Made by a program: the position numbers and the translations under genes
The notes under the pieces: generated by a model
Databases searched by the model: none
Told to the model about the DNA's origin: nothing
Seen by the model: the letters and a program-made list of their open reading frames with translations, nothing else
Part shown: positions 9,278 through 18,640 of the stretch, piece after piece
Position numbering within the stretch: position 1 is the stretch's first letter
How the letters are laid out: every line of letters starts with the position of its first letter
Assembly: GCF_030295935.1 (NCBI RefSeq)
Contig: NZ_AP027362.1
Coordinates: 1,798,001-1,862,000, forward strand
DNA length: 64,000 nt
Direction of reading: 5' to 3'
Origin: Thalassotalea piscium
Lineage (GTDB): Bacteria; Pseudomonadota; Gammaproteobacteria; Enterobacterales; Alteromonadaceae

Positions 9278-9345
9278 ATTTGTGTTTTTAGTCTTCTCCC
9301 TCGCACTTATACCAATTGAAATAACTATTTGACTAATTCATAGCA

Positions 9346-10197
9346 TCATGTACGTTCATGAGTAGCGTTAATTGGTAAGCTGATAAAGTCTCCGTATGCC
9401 TCTATTAAGCCTTTGGTAAATGTATTCGCTTTACTGACCATATAAATGGGCCTTTTAATTACCAGTGGGCAATCAATAATAAAGAGTTCATTTTTTTTGA
9501 TATAAGGCTCGGCAAGTTCCATTGGTAAATAGGCAAAGCCACCTTTTGATAAAATAACCTCTAGTGCGATCATCGCGGTAGAGGTTTTAAGTATTGGTTG
9601 AAATTTATGATGTTGAGCATGTTCTTTGGCAAATGTTAGCCCCCAATCAACAAAGATGTAATGGTCTAAAATATCTTTTTGAATCTGCGATGAACCAACA
9701 AGTGCTAGCTCAAAATGTGCAATTAATTGATTGTTGTAGCCTTCGTCTTTGATTTGATCTGTGAGTAAGCCTATATCAATAGTTTTGTCGCTTAATTTAC
9801 GTTGTATAGCCTCACGTACCGATATTTCGGTGCCTAATGATACATGATCAAAAAATTTAATAGATTCATGAATACGCTTACTGAAAAAAGCATCCCATAT
9901 ATTAGGTGTTGCAGCTATATTGAAATTTATTTTTTGTTGCTGGGTTTGGGCAAGCGATTGTTTAGAATACTCTAGTTGCTCCACTATTAAATAAGCATGT
10001 GAAAGTAGAGCTTCTCCAGAAGGCGTTAATTTTAAGTTATTTTTATTACGAATGAATAACGCTGTTGCATAATATTCCTCAAGTTGTTTTATACGAGCAC
10101 TAACTGCTGCTTGTGTAATAAACAAGTTTTCAGCTGCATGTCCAAAATGTTTGGTTTCAGCAACTTGTATAAAGGTTTTAAAAAGTCTGATATCCAT
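9346..10197 (-). CDS. hdfR: LysR-type transcriptional regulator HdfR
   Basis: A 283-residue LysR regulator: winged helix-turn-helix at residues 1-60 (FGHAAENLFITQAAVSARIK), then the effector-binding domain. The N-terminus (LFKTFIQVAETKHFGHAAE) resembles E. coli HdfR, a repressor of the flagellar master operon, and the gene is divergent from maoP as in E. coli, which supports orthology. Targets in this organism are unknown. The stop codon lies inside a short dispersed-repeat word shared with position 39564, so the extreme C-terminus may have been altered by that repeat. Confidence 0.85.
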   Translation of the reverse strand: MDIRLFKTFIQVAETKHFGHAAENLFITQAAVSARIKQLEEYYATALFIRNKNNLKLTPSGEALLSHAYLIVEQLEYSKQSLAQTQQQKINFNIAATPNIWDAFFSKRIHESIKFFDHVSLGTEISVREAIQRKLSDKTIDIGLLTDQIKDEGYNNQLIAHFELALVGSSQIQKDILDHYIFVDWGLTFAKEHAQHHKFQPILKTSTAMIALEVILSKGGFAYLPMELAEPYIKKNELFIIDCPLVIKRPIYMVSKANTFTKGLIEAYGDFISLPINATHERT

Positions 10198-10386
10198 TTA
10201 AATAAGCTTATTTAATTAAAGTATGCCTAATTTAAGCAAATCTTATCGATACGACAAATTATTTTTGTTTTCTTGATGTTTAAAATTCAATTACATTCAG
10301 CCAAAGATAATACGGTGTAGGAATGAGGGTTTAACAATTCCATAAAAATGAGTAAAAAGTACATTACTCTATAAGTTATGGAGCTT

Positions 10387-10459
10387 AATACCAGTTTTAT
10401 TAATTAAGTGATCTGTTTAGCCAGTAGAAAAGATCAAATAGTTAGTGAGATTGATATAA
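10387..10459 (-). repeat. family A miniature element, internally deleted (about 73 bp)
   Basis: Both terminal inverted repeats of family A are retained (ATACCAGTTTTATTAATTAAG at the left, TAGTTAGTGAGATTGATAT at the right) but almost all of the interior is missing. It has the inverted orientation relative to copy 1 and lies in the hdfR-maoP intergenic region, about 40 bp before maoP, where it may influence the maoP promoter. Confidence 0.75.
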
Positions 10460-10499
10460 CACTCATTATCAACACATAATTTTTATGTGAGGTATAAAA

Positions 10500-10853
10500 A
10501 TGGATACGACAATTAGAATAGGTAGTCGAATGTTTTTGGGTGACATTACATTTTCACATGGAATATCGCGAAGTGGTTATTTTAACAAGCGAGAATCTTT
10601 AGACTTAGAAATGTATGGTTTAACACTTGAAGGTTTATATTCTGGTGTTTTATCACCTACTAATGAAGAAGAGCAGCTGTTTGTTGATCAGGTAATGGTT
10701 GATGAACCAAGTAATGTTTATGCGGTAAAATTGTGGAAGAAATACTTGGAAGCGATACAAAAATCTAAGCGACGCCACGGCTTTATGGCAAGTGAATCAA
10801 AAAGCTCAGCACCGGCACCAGCATTAGCTGAAGTAGAAATGGACGACTTCTAA
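10500..10853 (+). CDS. maoP: MaoP family protein (DUF413), Ori macrodomain organisation
   Basis: A 117-residue protein of the YifE/MaoP family: residues 20-80 (HGISRSGYFNKRESLDLEMYG, then PTNEEEQLFV) match the family core. E. coli MaoP acts with the maoS site to constrain the Ori macrodomain; divergence from hdfR is conserved there and here. The C-terminus carries a low-complexity Ser/Ala/Pro stretch and an acidic end. A TGAGG about 8 nt before the ATG serves as ribosome-binding site. The 302-bp upstream gap holds the family A derivative and may contain the maoS-like site, which I could not identify. Confidence 0.85.
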   Translation: MDTTIRIGSRMFLGDITFSHGISRSGYFNKRESLDLEMYGLTLEGLYSGVLSPTNEEEQLFVDQVMVDEPSNVYAVKLWKKYLEAIQKSKRRHGFMASESKSSAPAPALAEVEMDDF

Positions 10854-10876
10854 AGTTATTACTTTTTATCTAAACT

Positions 10877-10907
10877 AGAGCATTAGGTATTTTAACCCTA
10901 GTGCTCT
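10877..10907. terminator. imperfect hairpin between maoP and the antiporter gene
   Basis: AGAGCATTAGG and CCTAGTGCTCT form an 11-bp stem with one mismatch, placed between convergent genes. Neither side has a long T run, so termination activity is uncertain. Confidence 0.45.
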
Positions 10908-10936
10908 AACAAAAACTTTAACAACACGCTCTATTC

Positions 10937-12511
10937 TTACAGTGCCTGTTTATTAATTAATTCCATACTCTCTTCGGCGAAACCAACACCAGCCTCGGTA
11001 TAAAAGTTAAATACTTTATCAACACCAAAATTTTCAAGTTCATCTTTTTCATCATCAAAGCGAGCAATAGCAGCAATTTTACCTTTGTATTTAATCCGTT
11101 GAAGTTGTGTAGTAATACACATACTGTCTTGTACCGAAGGTAAGGCTAATAAAACAAGCTTTATACCGTCGAGGTTTATATTTTCCCAAAAGTCAGCGTC
11201 TTCTGCATCACCCGTATAGGCGAGAACGTCATTTTCATTTAACCACGCAACCTTAGCTTTATCTGTGTCTAATCCCCAAACTTTATTAGGGTTATGCGAA
11301 TTAAGTGCTTTAAATGCTCCCATGCCGACACGACCCATGCCAATTATGATAATTGGGGCATCAGTAGGCTGTATAAAATCGTCTTCAGGTAGTCGTGTAT
11401 TAGATTCATACTTTTTAAACCACTCTTTATGATCAGAGAAAAAACTATGGGCATAATTATAACAAATATTAGTAATAACAAAGGAAAGGGCAACAGCAAG
11501 TGAAATTATGATCAGCCATTCTTCGCTTAACCATTGCTCTTTAACACTTAACGCACAAACAATGAGCCCAAATTCACTAAAATTTGAAAGGGTTAATGAG
11601 CTTAAAAATGCCGTTCTTCCACGTATTTTAAGTTTGAGTAAAATAAAGAAAAACAATGCAAACTTAACTGGCAATAACATAAGCAGTAAAAGTGAGGTCC
11701 CGAACATCTCCCAGGTAGGAAGCGCCGTAAAGCCAATAGATAAAAAGAAGCCGATTAAAAACAGGTCTTTGAAGCTTAATAAAGATTTACTGATTTCACT
11801 AGACTTACTATGAGAAGCAATATAAACACCAGCCAGTAGAGCTCCTAAATCGCCCTTAATATTAACTAGTTCGAATACTTCATAGGCACCAAAGGCGATA
11901 AAAAAACCAAAAAGTGGTAATAGTTCGCCATGACCAGCTTTATCAACAAGCTGTGAGATCACTTTTTTAAAAGGTATAACAAGAAGTAATAATAAGGCCC
12001 AGTGACTGGGGGTTTTTCCTGTAGCAAGTACCAGAAAAACCACCGCGATGACATCTTGCATTACTAGAATAGCAATCGCTAGCTTTCCATGCCTTGTTCT
12101 CATTTCTCCGTGGTCTTCAAGTAACTTTACAACACAAACAGTACTACTAAAGCTTAAGGCAAAAACAATTAATGCCGCACTTACCGTTGTTAAGTTAATG
12201 GCGTATGCCAGTGAGATGATGGCAAAAAGCTTTAACGCAATAAGTGCAAAAATAATCCATAAAGCGGTATGAGAAAGGGTGCTTAACCAAACTTCCTTTT
12301 TGAGTAAATCTTTAATGTTTAATTTAAGCCCTATTGAAAATAACATTAACGTTATTCCCATATTAGAGAGAGCCATTATTGTATCATCAGCTTGAAAGCC
12401 TAAACCAAATAGTAAAAAGCCTGCAACTAAATATCCAATTGAAGGTGGTAAAGAGATCAGCTTACTTATAAGCCCAAAAGCAAAAGCGAAAAATATCCAA
12501 ATAAATTCCAT
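10937..12511 (-). CDS. Kef-type cation:proton antiporter (CPA2) with TrkA-N domain
   Basis: A 524-residue protein with an N-terminal Na/H exchanger-type membrane domain of about 12 segments (residues 1-370) and a C-terminal Rossmann TrkA-N domain beginning at IIIIGMGRVGMGAF near residue 395. This is the KefB/YbaL architecture of potassium or sodium efflux systems gated by NAD(H) or other ligands. It starts 4 bp after the tesA stop codon and is probably cotranscribed with tesA. The exact ion and any glutathione control cannot be read from sequence. Confidence 0.9.
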   Translation of the reverse strand: MEFIWIFFAFAFGLISKLISLPPSIGYLVAGFLLFGLGFQADDTIMALSNMGITLMLFSIGLKLNIKDLLKKEVWLSTLSHTALWIIFALIALKLFAIISLAYAINLTTVSAALIVFALSFSSTVCVVKLLEDHGEMRTRHGKLAIAILVMQDVIAVVFLVLATGKTPSHWALLLLLVIPFKKVISQLVDKAGHGELLPLFGFFIAFGAYEVFELVNIKGDLGALLAGVYIASHSKSSEISKSLLSFKDLFLIGFFLSIGFTALPTWEMFGTSLLLLMLLPVKFALFFFILLKLKIRGRTAFLSSLTLSNFSEFGLIVCALSVKEQWLSEEWLIIISLAVALSFVITNICYNYAHSFFSDHKEWFKKYESNTRLPEDDFIQPTDAPIIIIGMGRVGMGAFKALNSHNPNKVWGLDTDKAKVAWLNENDVLAYTGDAEDADFWENINLDGIKLVLLALPSVQDSMCITTQLQRIKYKGKIAAIARFDDEKDELENFGVDKVFNFYTEAGVGFAEESMELINKQAL

Positions 12512-12515
12512 CAGT

Positions 12516-13133
12516 TTAATTCATCATTTGTTTAAGTTGTTCACCAACGTAAGTGGCAATTAAAGGCTGAGCTTCTTTATTTGGGTGAATGCCATCAGCC
12601 ATCATTAAATTTGGGTCCTGTGCTATTTTTTCCATAAAAAACGGAAATAAAGTAACTCCTGTTTCTTCTGCTATATCATCATATACCTTTTCAAAAAGGG
12701 CTAAATAGCGTGGTCCATAATTTGGTGTAATTTTAATTTTAATTAATGACACTTTAATGTCACGTTCCTGAGCCATAGAAATCATTTGTAACAAATTGCT
12801 TTTAATCCGTTTAGGTGCGTAGCCGCGTAAGCCATCGTTGCCTCCTAACTCAATAAGTAAATGATCAACTTTTTCGTTCGCTAAAATGGCAGGAAGTCTA
12901 GATAAACCGCCACTTGTTGTTTCACCACTAATACTCGCATTTATCAAGCGATAAGGTGCTTTTTCATCCTCTAAGCGCTCGTTTAAAAGGTATGCCCAAC
13001 TTTCTTCAGGTGACATTTGATAACCGGCACTAACACTATCGCCTAACAGGAGAATTGATTGTGTGGCCCAAGCAGTGTTAAATACCGTATATAGAGTGAT
13101 CAATAAACTAAAATAGAGTGGATACTTTTTCAT
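12516..13133 (-). CDS. tesA: TesA: periplasmic GDSL esterase / acyl-CoA thioesterase I
   Basis: An SGNH-hydrolase with the nucleophile in LLGDSVSAGY, the GGNDG oxyanion block and the catalytic Asp-His in DGIHPN. The ATG at 13133 (MKKYPLYF) is chosen because it leads directly into a signal peptide ending near NTAWA, as in E. coli TesA (thioesterase I / protease I / lysophospholipase L1); an earlier in-frame start at 13178 would bury the signal. The mature protein is periplasmic. Its start codon overlaps that of the divergent ybbA gene in a CATG. Confidence 0.93.
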   Translation of the reverse strand: MKKYPLYFSLLITLYTVFNTAWATQSILLLGDSVSAGYQMSPEESWAYLLNERLEDEKAPYRLINASISGETTSGGLSRLPAILANEKVDHLLIELGGNDGLRGYAPKRIKSNLLQMISMAQERDIKVSLIKIKITPNYGPRYLALFEKVYDDIAEETGVTLFPFFMEKIAQDPNLMMADGIHPNKEAQPLIATYVGEQLKQMMN

Positions 13134-13884
13134 GCCGTTAGATTCCGAAGTTATTTTAAAAGTTAGTGCCTTAACCAAGTCAGTCCCTTTAGAAGATAAA
13201 ATATTAGAATTATTACAACCTGTAAACCTTAGTGTTAATGCAGGAGAGTCTCTTGCTATTGTTGGTTCTTCTGGTTCAGGTAAAACTACCTTGTTGTCTA
13301 TTCTTGCTGGGCTTGATATTCCGACTAAAGGTGAAGTTTATCTTAAAAACTACCCATTACACCAGTTAAATGAAGAACAACGTAGCCAAGTTCGTGCAGA
13401 GCATGTTGGGTTTATTTTTCAACAGTTTTTATTAGTAAATAGTTTAACTGCGCTTGAAAACGTTATGCTACCAGCAGAACTTGCCAATTTACCTGATGCC
13501 AAAACAAAGGGACTTGAGTTGTTAAAGCAAGTGGGGCTATCTGAACGCGCTTCACACTATCCATCGCAATTATCTGGCGGTGAACAACAACGTGTTGCTA
13601 TTGCCCGCGCATTTATCACCCGCCCAGACATACTATTTGCTGATGAACCTACCGGTAATTTAGATGCTAAAACAGGCAAACATATTGAAGATTTATTGTT
13701 TGAATTAAATGATAAATTAGGTACAACATTAGTACTTGTTACGCACGATGCTAAGTTAGCCGCTCGCTGTAAACGCCAAGTAGTAATGGATAGTGGTTTC
13801 TTAACAGAAAATAGGTCTAAAGAGAGTGTTCAAGGCAACATAAGTGCTGCTGAGCAAGGCCATTTTGCATCAATTAATGAGTGA
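13132..13884 (+). CDS. ybbA: ABC transporter ATP-binding protein YbbA
   Basis: A 250-residue LolD/MacB-type ATPase: Walker A GSSGSGKTT near residue 44, signature LSGGEQQR, Walker B ILFADEPTGNLD and the switch histidine VTHD. It pairs with the YbbP permease downstream, overlapping it by a few bases. The tesA/ybbA/ybbP order is shared with E. coli. The transported substrate is not established. The C-terminal 25 residues after the ATPase core are non-conserved in appearance. Confidence 0.93.
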   Translation: MPLDSEVILKVSALTKSVPLEDKILELLQPVNLSVNAGESLAIVGSSGSGKTTLLSILAGLDIPTKGEVYLKNYPLHQLNEEQRSQVRAEHVGFIFQQFLLVNSLTALENVMLPAELANLPDAKTKGLELLKQVGLSERASHYPSQLSGGEQQRVAIARAFITRPDILFADEPTGNLDAKTGKHIEDLLFELNDKLGTTLVLVTHDAKLAARCKRQVVMDSGFLTENRSKESVQGNISAAEQGHFASINE

Positions 13885-16465
13885 GCATAGCGCTATGGAG
13901 ATTAAAAAGAATAACCGATGGCTCAGCCACTCACTGCGTTTATTAAAAAACGAGCTACGCCGTGGCGAGCTCACTATAATATTTTTAGCTATTGTTCTTG
14001 CAGTTGCTACCGTTTTTTCACTTTCTGGCTTTACTGAACAAATCAAGCAAGCTATTGCTACAAGTAGCACTAATACCATTGCTGCTGATCGGGTGTTAAG
14101 ACTAAATTCACCGATTGATCAGGAAATACTAACCAAAAGTCAAACGCAAAAGTTACGCGTTGCTAGAAAAATAGAAACAGAATCAATGGCTTTTGCTGGT
14201 GACAATATGTTGCTTGCAGAAATAAGTGCAATTTCAAATGAGTATCCACTGCGCGGAGAGCTGCGGATAAAGGAAAGTAAAGCGCAAGTTGAGTCTACTA
14301 TTGTTAATGCTCCTCCGGTGGGGAGTGTTTGGGTTGAAGCTACTGTGTTAAGTAGAATGCAAGTTTCGCTAGGAGATACTATTGAAATAGGGGTGTTGCC
14401 ACTGACTATTGCCGGTATTTTAACCGATATCCCCGATCGTTCATACCGCGCTTTTATTGCTGGGCCGTCTATATTTTTGCATGTTGATGACATGATGAAA
14501 ACAGAGCTTATACAGCCAGGTAGTCGTATCAGCTATAAATACTTATTTGCTGGTGAAAATGACGATATTGAAACGTTTGAACAATGGCTAAAGCCACAAT
14601 TAAATGATACTCAACGATGGTACGACGCTAAAGCTGCTCAAAATAGGCTTTCACGAGTACTTGACGGCGCAGAAAAATTTCTTTCATTAGCTAGTATGCT
14701 AGGGATTGTTTTAGCTGCAGTTGCAGTTGCTGTTGCAAGTCGAAGGTATGGTCAAAGACATCAAGCCACTGTTGCTGTATTTAAAGCATTAGGCGCTACA
14801 ATTAACCATATAGCAAAACTTTATATTTTACATTGGGGCTTATTAAGCTTACTTAGTATTGCTTCGGGGTTAATTGTTGGTTATGGCCTTATTTTACTTG
14901 GCCAAGATGCAGTAAAAAACTTTATAGAACTTGATAATGCTACGCTAAGCTTAACACCATTTCTTACTGCAATAATTACAGGTTTACTTTGTGCTATTGC
15001 TTTTGCAATACACCCTATTAGTGAGTTAATTAAAACCTCACCATTGTTAGTAATAAGGGGGATTGCTAACAAAGCAGGCAGAAAAGTTGGTTTACATCAG
15101 GTAATACCATTACTTGGCTTATTCGCATTATTACTTATGTTCAGCCAAGACCTTAAAATGAGTGTTGCATTATTGTTTGGCGGTTTACTAGTTTCATTAA
15201 TTTTACTTGGTTTTGGCCAATTGTTAATGTCAGCAAGTAGAAGCGCTGGCACCAGAGCTGGGAAATCTTTGCATTTAGCATTAGCTAATTTAAAAAGGCG
15301 CGCTAACGAAAACAGTGTTCAATTAGTTAGTTTTACCATTGCTATACAATTACTTTTGTTAATTACAGTTATGAAAACGTCGATGCTTGAAGAGTGGCAA
15401 CAGCAATTTCCAGAAGATACTCCAAACCACTATTTAATAAATATTACCGATCAGCAAATTAAGCCGCTTACTGATTTTGTTGAATCACAAGGTATAGCGC
15501 ATCAAGGCTTTTATTCAGTGTATCGAGGCAGGTTAGCCGCGATAAATAATGAAAAAACTATTGCAGTAGATAATAGAGATTCAGACGATACTTACGAAGA
15601 TTCGAGACAAGTGAAAAGCTTGAAGAAAAATTCTGAACAAAAGAAAGAAGGGCGTCGCGGAATGGGACGCGAGCTGGGTTTAACCTGGCTTAACGACATA
15701 CCTAATGAGAATAAAATTCTAGAAGGAAAGTGGTGGAGTAGTGATGATACAACACCGCAAGTGTCTATCGAGAACAATGTTGCCGAGCGGTTAGATATTA
15801 AACTAGGAGATGAGCTAACTTTTACTCTTGCTACCGACACTATTACAGTACCTGTTACAAGTATTCGTGAAGTTAATTGGCAAAGCAGACAGCTAAACTT
15901 TATTATGGTGTTTAATCAGGTTGTGCTAGCAGATATTGAATCAACTTCAATTTCTGCTTGGATGGTACCAGATGATAAAAAAGATGATGTATATCGTTTC
16001 TTAGCTAACTACCCAACAATCTCTATTATGGATTTTGGTGCTATTATGAAGCAGCTTAATAACATGATAGAGCAGGTATCTGTTGCTATTGAACTTATTT
16101 TAGTGCTAGTAATTTTAGCGGGTAGTTTAGTATTAGTTGCGCAAGTACAAGCAAGCATGGAAGAGCGTGAACGAGAACTTGCTATATTGCGTACGCTTGG
16201 TGCTAAAGGTAGTTTACTACGCAATAGTGTGCTTTTTGAATTCGTTGCCCTTGGTGCAATTGCGGGCTTAATGGCGAGTGTTGCAATGGAAATAGCGGTT
16301 TATATATTACAAACACAAGTATTTAATATGACGCCGAGCTTTCACTTTAACGCATGGTTAATAGGTATTGTGGCAGGAGGTGGCTTTGTTGGTGTTATGG
16401 GTATGCTTAGTTGTTGGCGTTTGTTGTCACTGTCAAGTGTGACATTGATCAGACGTACCATGTAA
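13877..16465 (+). CDS. ybbP: FtsX-type ABC transporter permease YbbP
   Basis: A large permease of about 862 residues: an N-terminal membrane anchor, two FtsX-like membrane blocks (about residues 250-420 and 740-860) and a periplasmic domain in between, the layout of YbbP. It works with YbbA. The last segment (SMEERERELAILRTLGAKGS) is the coupling helix motif of FtsX permeases. The ATG at 13877 overlaps the ybbA stop, suggesting translational coupling; GTG at 13844 and ATG at 13895 are alternatives. Confidence 0.9.
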   Translation: MSEHSAMEIKKNNRWLSHSLRLLKNELRRGELTIIFLAIVLAVATVFSLSGFTEQIKQAIATSSTNTIAADRVLRLNSPIDQEILTKSQTQKLRVARKIETESMAFAGDNMLLAEISAISNEYPLRGELRIKESKAQVESTIVNAPPVGSVWVEATVLSRMQVSLGDTIEIGVLPLTIAGILTDIPDRSYRAFIAGPSIFLHVDDMMKTELIQPGSRISYKYLFAGENDDIETFEQWLKPQLNDTQRWYDAKAAQNRLSRVLDGAEKFLSLASMLGIVLAAVAVAVASRRYGQRHQATVAVFKALGATINHIAKLYILHWGLLSLLSIASGLIVGYGLILLGQDAVKNFIELDNATLSLTPFLTAIITGLLCAIAFAIHPISELIKTSPLLVIRGIANKAGRKVGLHQVIPLLGLFALLLMFSQDLKMSVALLFGGLLVSLILLGFGQLLMSASRSAGTRAGKSLHLALANLKRRANENSVQLVSFTIAIQLLLLITVMKTSMLEEWQQQFPEDTPNHYLINITDQQIKPLTDFVESQGIAHQGFYSVYRGRLAAINNEKTIAVDNRDSDDTYEDSRQVKSLKKNSEQKKEGRRGMGRELGLTWLNDIPNENKILEGKWWSSDDTTPQVSIENNVAERLDIKLGDELTFTLATDTITVPVTSIREVNWQSRQLNFIMVFNQVVLADIESTSISAWMVPDDKKDDVYRFLANYPTISIMDFGAIMKQLNNMIEQVSVAIELILVLVILAGSLVLVAQVQASMEERERELAILRTLGAKGSLLRNSVLFEFVALGAIAGLMASVAMEIAVYILQTQVFNMTPSFHFNAWLIGIVAGGGFVGVMGMLSCWRLLSLSSVTLIRRTM

Positions 16466-16553
16466 AAATTTGAGATACAAATTAAGCCTTCTATTTTAAT
16501 TTTCAGATACAATAGCAGGCATAAATAAAATAATAATGGATTTTAATTAGTTT

Positions 16554-17603
16554 ATGTCAACATTAGATTATAAAAGTGGTGTTTTTAAAGCATTACTCGT
16601 AACCGCAGCACTTTTCGTTGTGCTTGCCGGGATAAAAACAGCTACTAATATATTGGTGCCTTTTTTGTTATCGGTTTTTATCGCGATAATTTGTAACCCC
16701 TTAGTTAAAAAAATAGAAGGCTTTAAAATACCTAAACCACTCGCAGTAGTGGGAGTGATTATTGTTTTTGTAGTGATTGTAATATCGTTAGCAGGCTTGG
16801 TTGGTTCATCATTAACAGAGCTATCAAGGCTTTTACCTGAATACCGTGAACAATTAAAAGGTGAATACATTTGGGTAATAAACCAATTAGCAGCTTTTAA
16901 CATTACCCTGTCATCTGATTTATTAGTCGAATACTTTGACCCAGGTGCAGCGATGGGGCTTGCTGCAGATATGCTAAGCGGCTTAGGCGCAGTAATGGCC
17001 AACCTTTTCTTGATTGTCATTACTGTTATATTTATGTTATTTGAAGCGCCATCGTTACCCCAAAAGGTACATTTAGCGTTAGATGATCCCGAAATGAGAA
17101 TGAAACAAATTGACCAATTTCTGTCCTCGGTCAATCATTACCTAGCAATAAAAACTTTAGTAAGTATTGCAACAGGTGTTTGTGTATCACTGATGTTATG
17201 GGCATTTGGTTTAGATTTTTATCTTTTATGGGGAGTATTAGCTTTTTTACTCAACTATATCCCTAATATTGGTTCTATAATCGCTGCAGTACCTGCAATG
17301 TCATTAGCTGTATTGCAATTGGGCATTGCACCCGCTGCTTTTATCGGATTAGGGTTTTTAGGTATTAATACCGTTATGGGTAATGTGGTTGAGCCTCGCT
17401 ATTTAGGCCGAGGTTTAGGGTTATCAACCTTAGTGGTCTTTCTCTCTTTAATCTTCTGGGGCTGGTTATTAGGTACCGTTGGTATGTTGTTATCTGTGCC
17501 ATTGACCATGATCATTAAAATAGGCTTAGAAAGTTCACAAGATGGTAAGTGGATAGCCATTTTACTTTCTGGTGATGTAGAAGAGCAGATAAAGGCCAAC
17601 TAA
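16554..17603 (+). CDS. AI-2E family (PerM/TqsA-like) transporter
   Basis: A 349-residue protein with about eight hydrophobic segments, including the family motif VEPRYLGRGLGLSTLVVFLS near residue 280 and the N-terminal TNILVPFLLSVFIAIICNPL. Members include TqsA (autoinducer-2 export) and several Na/H antiporters, so the substrate is open. It stands alone, about 90 bp after ybbP. Confidence 0.88.
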   Translation: MSTLDYKSGVFKALLVTAALFVVLAGIKTATNILVPFLLSVFIAIICNPLVKKIEGFKIPKPLAVVGVIIVFVVIVISLAGLVGSSLTELSRLLPEYREQLKGEYIWVINQLAAFNITLSSDLLVEYFDPGAAMGLAADMLSGLGAVMANLFLIVITVIFMLFEAPSLPQKVHLALDDPEMRMKQIDQFLSSVNHYLAIKTLVSIATGVCVSLMLWAFGLDFYLLWGVLAFLLNYIPNIGSIIAAVPAMSLAVLQLGIAPAAFIGLGFLGINTVMGNVVEPRYLGRGLGLSTLVVFLSLIFWGWLLGTVGMLLSVPLTMIIKIGLESSQDGKWIAILLSGDVEEQIKAN

Positions 17604-17694
17604 GCATTTCCAAATACGCAACACAAAACCAATGACCAGCAAATAGTGTTTTTCTTTGAAATAACCACGCTTTATATTTACTGTTAACACAAAT

Positions 17695-17717
17695 CCGCCT
17701 TTCTGAAAGAAAGGCGG
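17695..17717 (+). terminator. perfect 10-bp hairpin after the AI-2E gene
   Basis: CCGCCTTTCT and AGAAAGGCGG enclose a 3-nt loop. It sits 90 bp past the stop codon but lacks a clear T run (CAATTTGCC follows), so it could be a weak terminator or an RNA-stabilising hairpin. Confidence 0.5.
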
Positions 17718-17850
17718 CAATTTGCCTCATAATAAGGTGTAGTTGTTTTGCTAGTTTGGAGTTATTAAATAACTTTAAACGAGTAGAAAAAGGAATACAG
17801 ATATCTGGTTTCTGATTGTCATGTTAATTATTTTTAAAATCCTTTTTATT

Positions 17851-17874
17851 TTAACTGTATGTAATTACAGTTAA
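17851..17874. other. perfect 9-bp inverted repeat in the 17604-18059 gap
   Basis: TTAACTGTA and TACAGTTAA are separated by 6 bp, about 185 bp before the next gene. It could be an operator or a small hairpin. The rest of this 456-bp gap is AT-rich and shows no ORF, tRNA or repeat that I can support. Confidence 0.5.
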
Positions 17875-18059
17875 GGTGTTTTCTCGGTTTCACGCAAAAA
17901 CAACTGAACATTAAAATAAATTTATTTTAAAATTTAATGCATTACGCTATATTGTTAAATTATTTAAAAATTAAGGAAAATTGATCGTGGTATGTAATAG
18001 ACGAGAAAAATTCCTTTTATTAAAGCTGTTATGTGTATCTTTAGACAAGGATGATTATT

Positions 18060-18470
18060 ATGAAATTAGTTAAAAATCTAGCAATATTCTCAGTAATATT
18101 GGCTTCAACAGTTGTGTCTGCCAAACACCTCTCTTTAAAAGATATAAGCCCTGTTGTTATAGCTAGTTCTCCTGTAGCTGGAGCAACAACTGTTGATCCG
18201 TCAACCAACGAAATAACTGTCGAGTTCAGCAAAGAGATGATGACCAATAAAATGTGGTCAGTTGTTACACTAGCAAATGCTCAATTTCCACAAATTACAG
18301 GGGATGTTTATTTTAAAAATGATCGTACATTTGTTATTCCTGTAAAATTAAAAGCAAATACCGTTTATGCATTCAGTATCAACTCAAAGAATAAAAGTGG
18401 TTTTAAAGGTGTAAATGGTAAAGCAGCGCAACCTTACATTATTTCATTTAAAACAAATGGTAAAAAGTAA
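18060..18470 (+). CDS. secreted Ig-like (Big_5 type) domain protein
   Basis: A 136-residue protein with a signal peptide ending near VVSA, followed by one Ig-like domain of the SbsA/Big_5 kind (SSPVAGATTVDPSTNEITV, then FSKEM, and a closing PYIISFKT strand). Such domains occur in exported adhesion or scaffold proteins; no enzyme motif is visible. ATG 18060 is preferred over ATG 18051 because AAGGA lies 8 nt upstream. It is a single gene, followed at once by the motif array of the RAYT element. Confidence 0.7.
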   Translation: MKLVKNLAIFSVILASTVVSAKHLSLKDISPVVIASSPVAGATTVDPSTNEITVEFSKEMMTNKMWSVVTLANAQFPQITGDVYFKNDRTFVIPVKLKANTVYAFSINSKNKSGFKGVNGKAAQPYIISFKTNGKK

Positions 18471-18476
18471 TAACAA

Positions 18477-18582
18477 GGACAGTCGCTTATATTTAATAAC
18501 AAGGACAGTCGCTTATATTTGAATAATACAAATCACTATTTAATAACAAGGACTTTAATAACAAGGACAGTCGCTTATATTT
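18477..18582 (+). repeat. array of RAYT-associated motif GGACAGTCGCTTATATTT
   Basis: Three full copies (18477, 18503, 18565) and a truncated one (GGAC at 18550), each introduced by TAATAACAA, lie just before the RAYT gene. Two copies are followed by the same GAATAATACAAATCACT word. Further copies occur at 20604, 22246, 22397, 23031, 24243 and 24570, and an inverted degenerate one at 19813. Confidence 0.85.
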
Positions 18583-18640
18583 GAATAATACAAATCACTG
18601 AACTAAGGTTAATATCTAATCAAAATTCAAGGATGGTATT

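Noticed and set aside
16568-17134. 188-codon open frame antisense to the AI-2E permease gene
   Set aside because: It mirrors the codon pattern of the membrane protein on the plus strand, has no ribosome-binding site and encodes a low-complexity Ile/Thr/Ser sequence.
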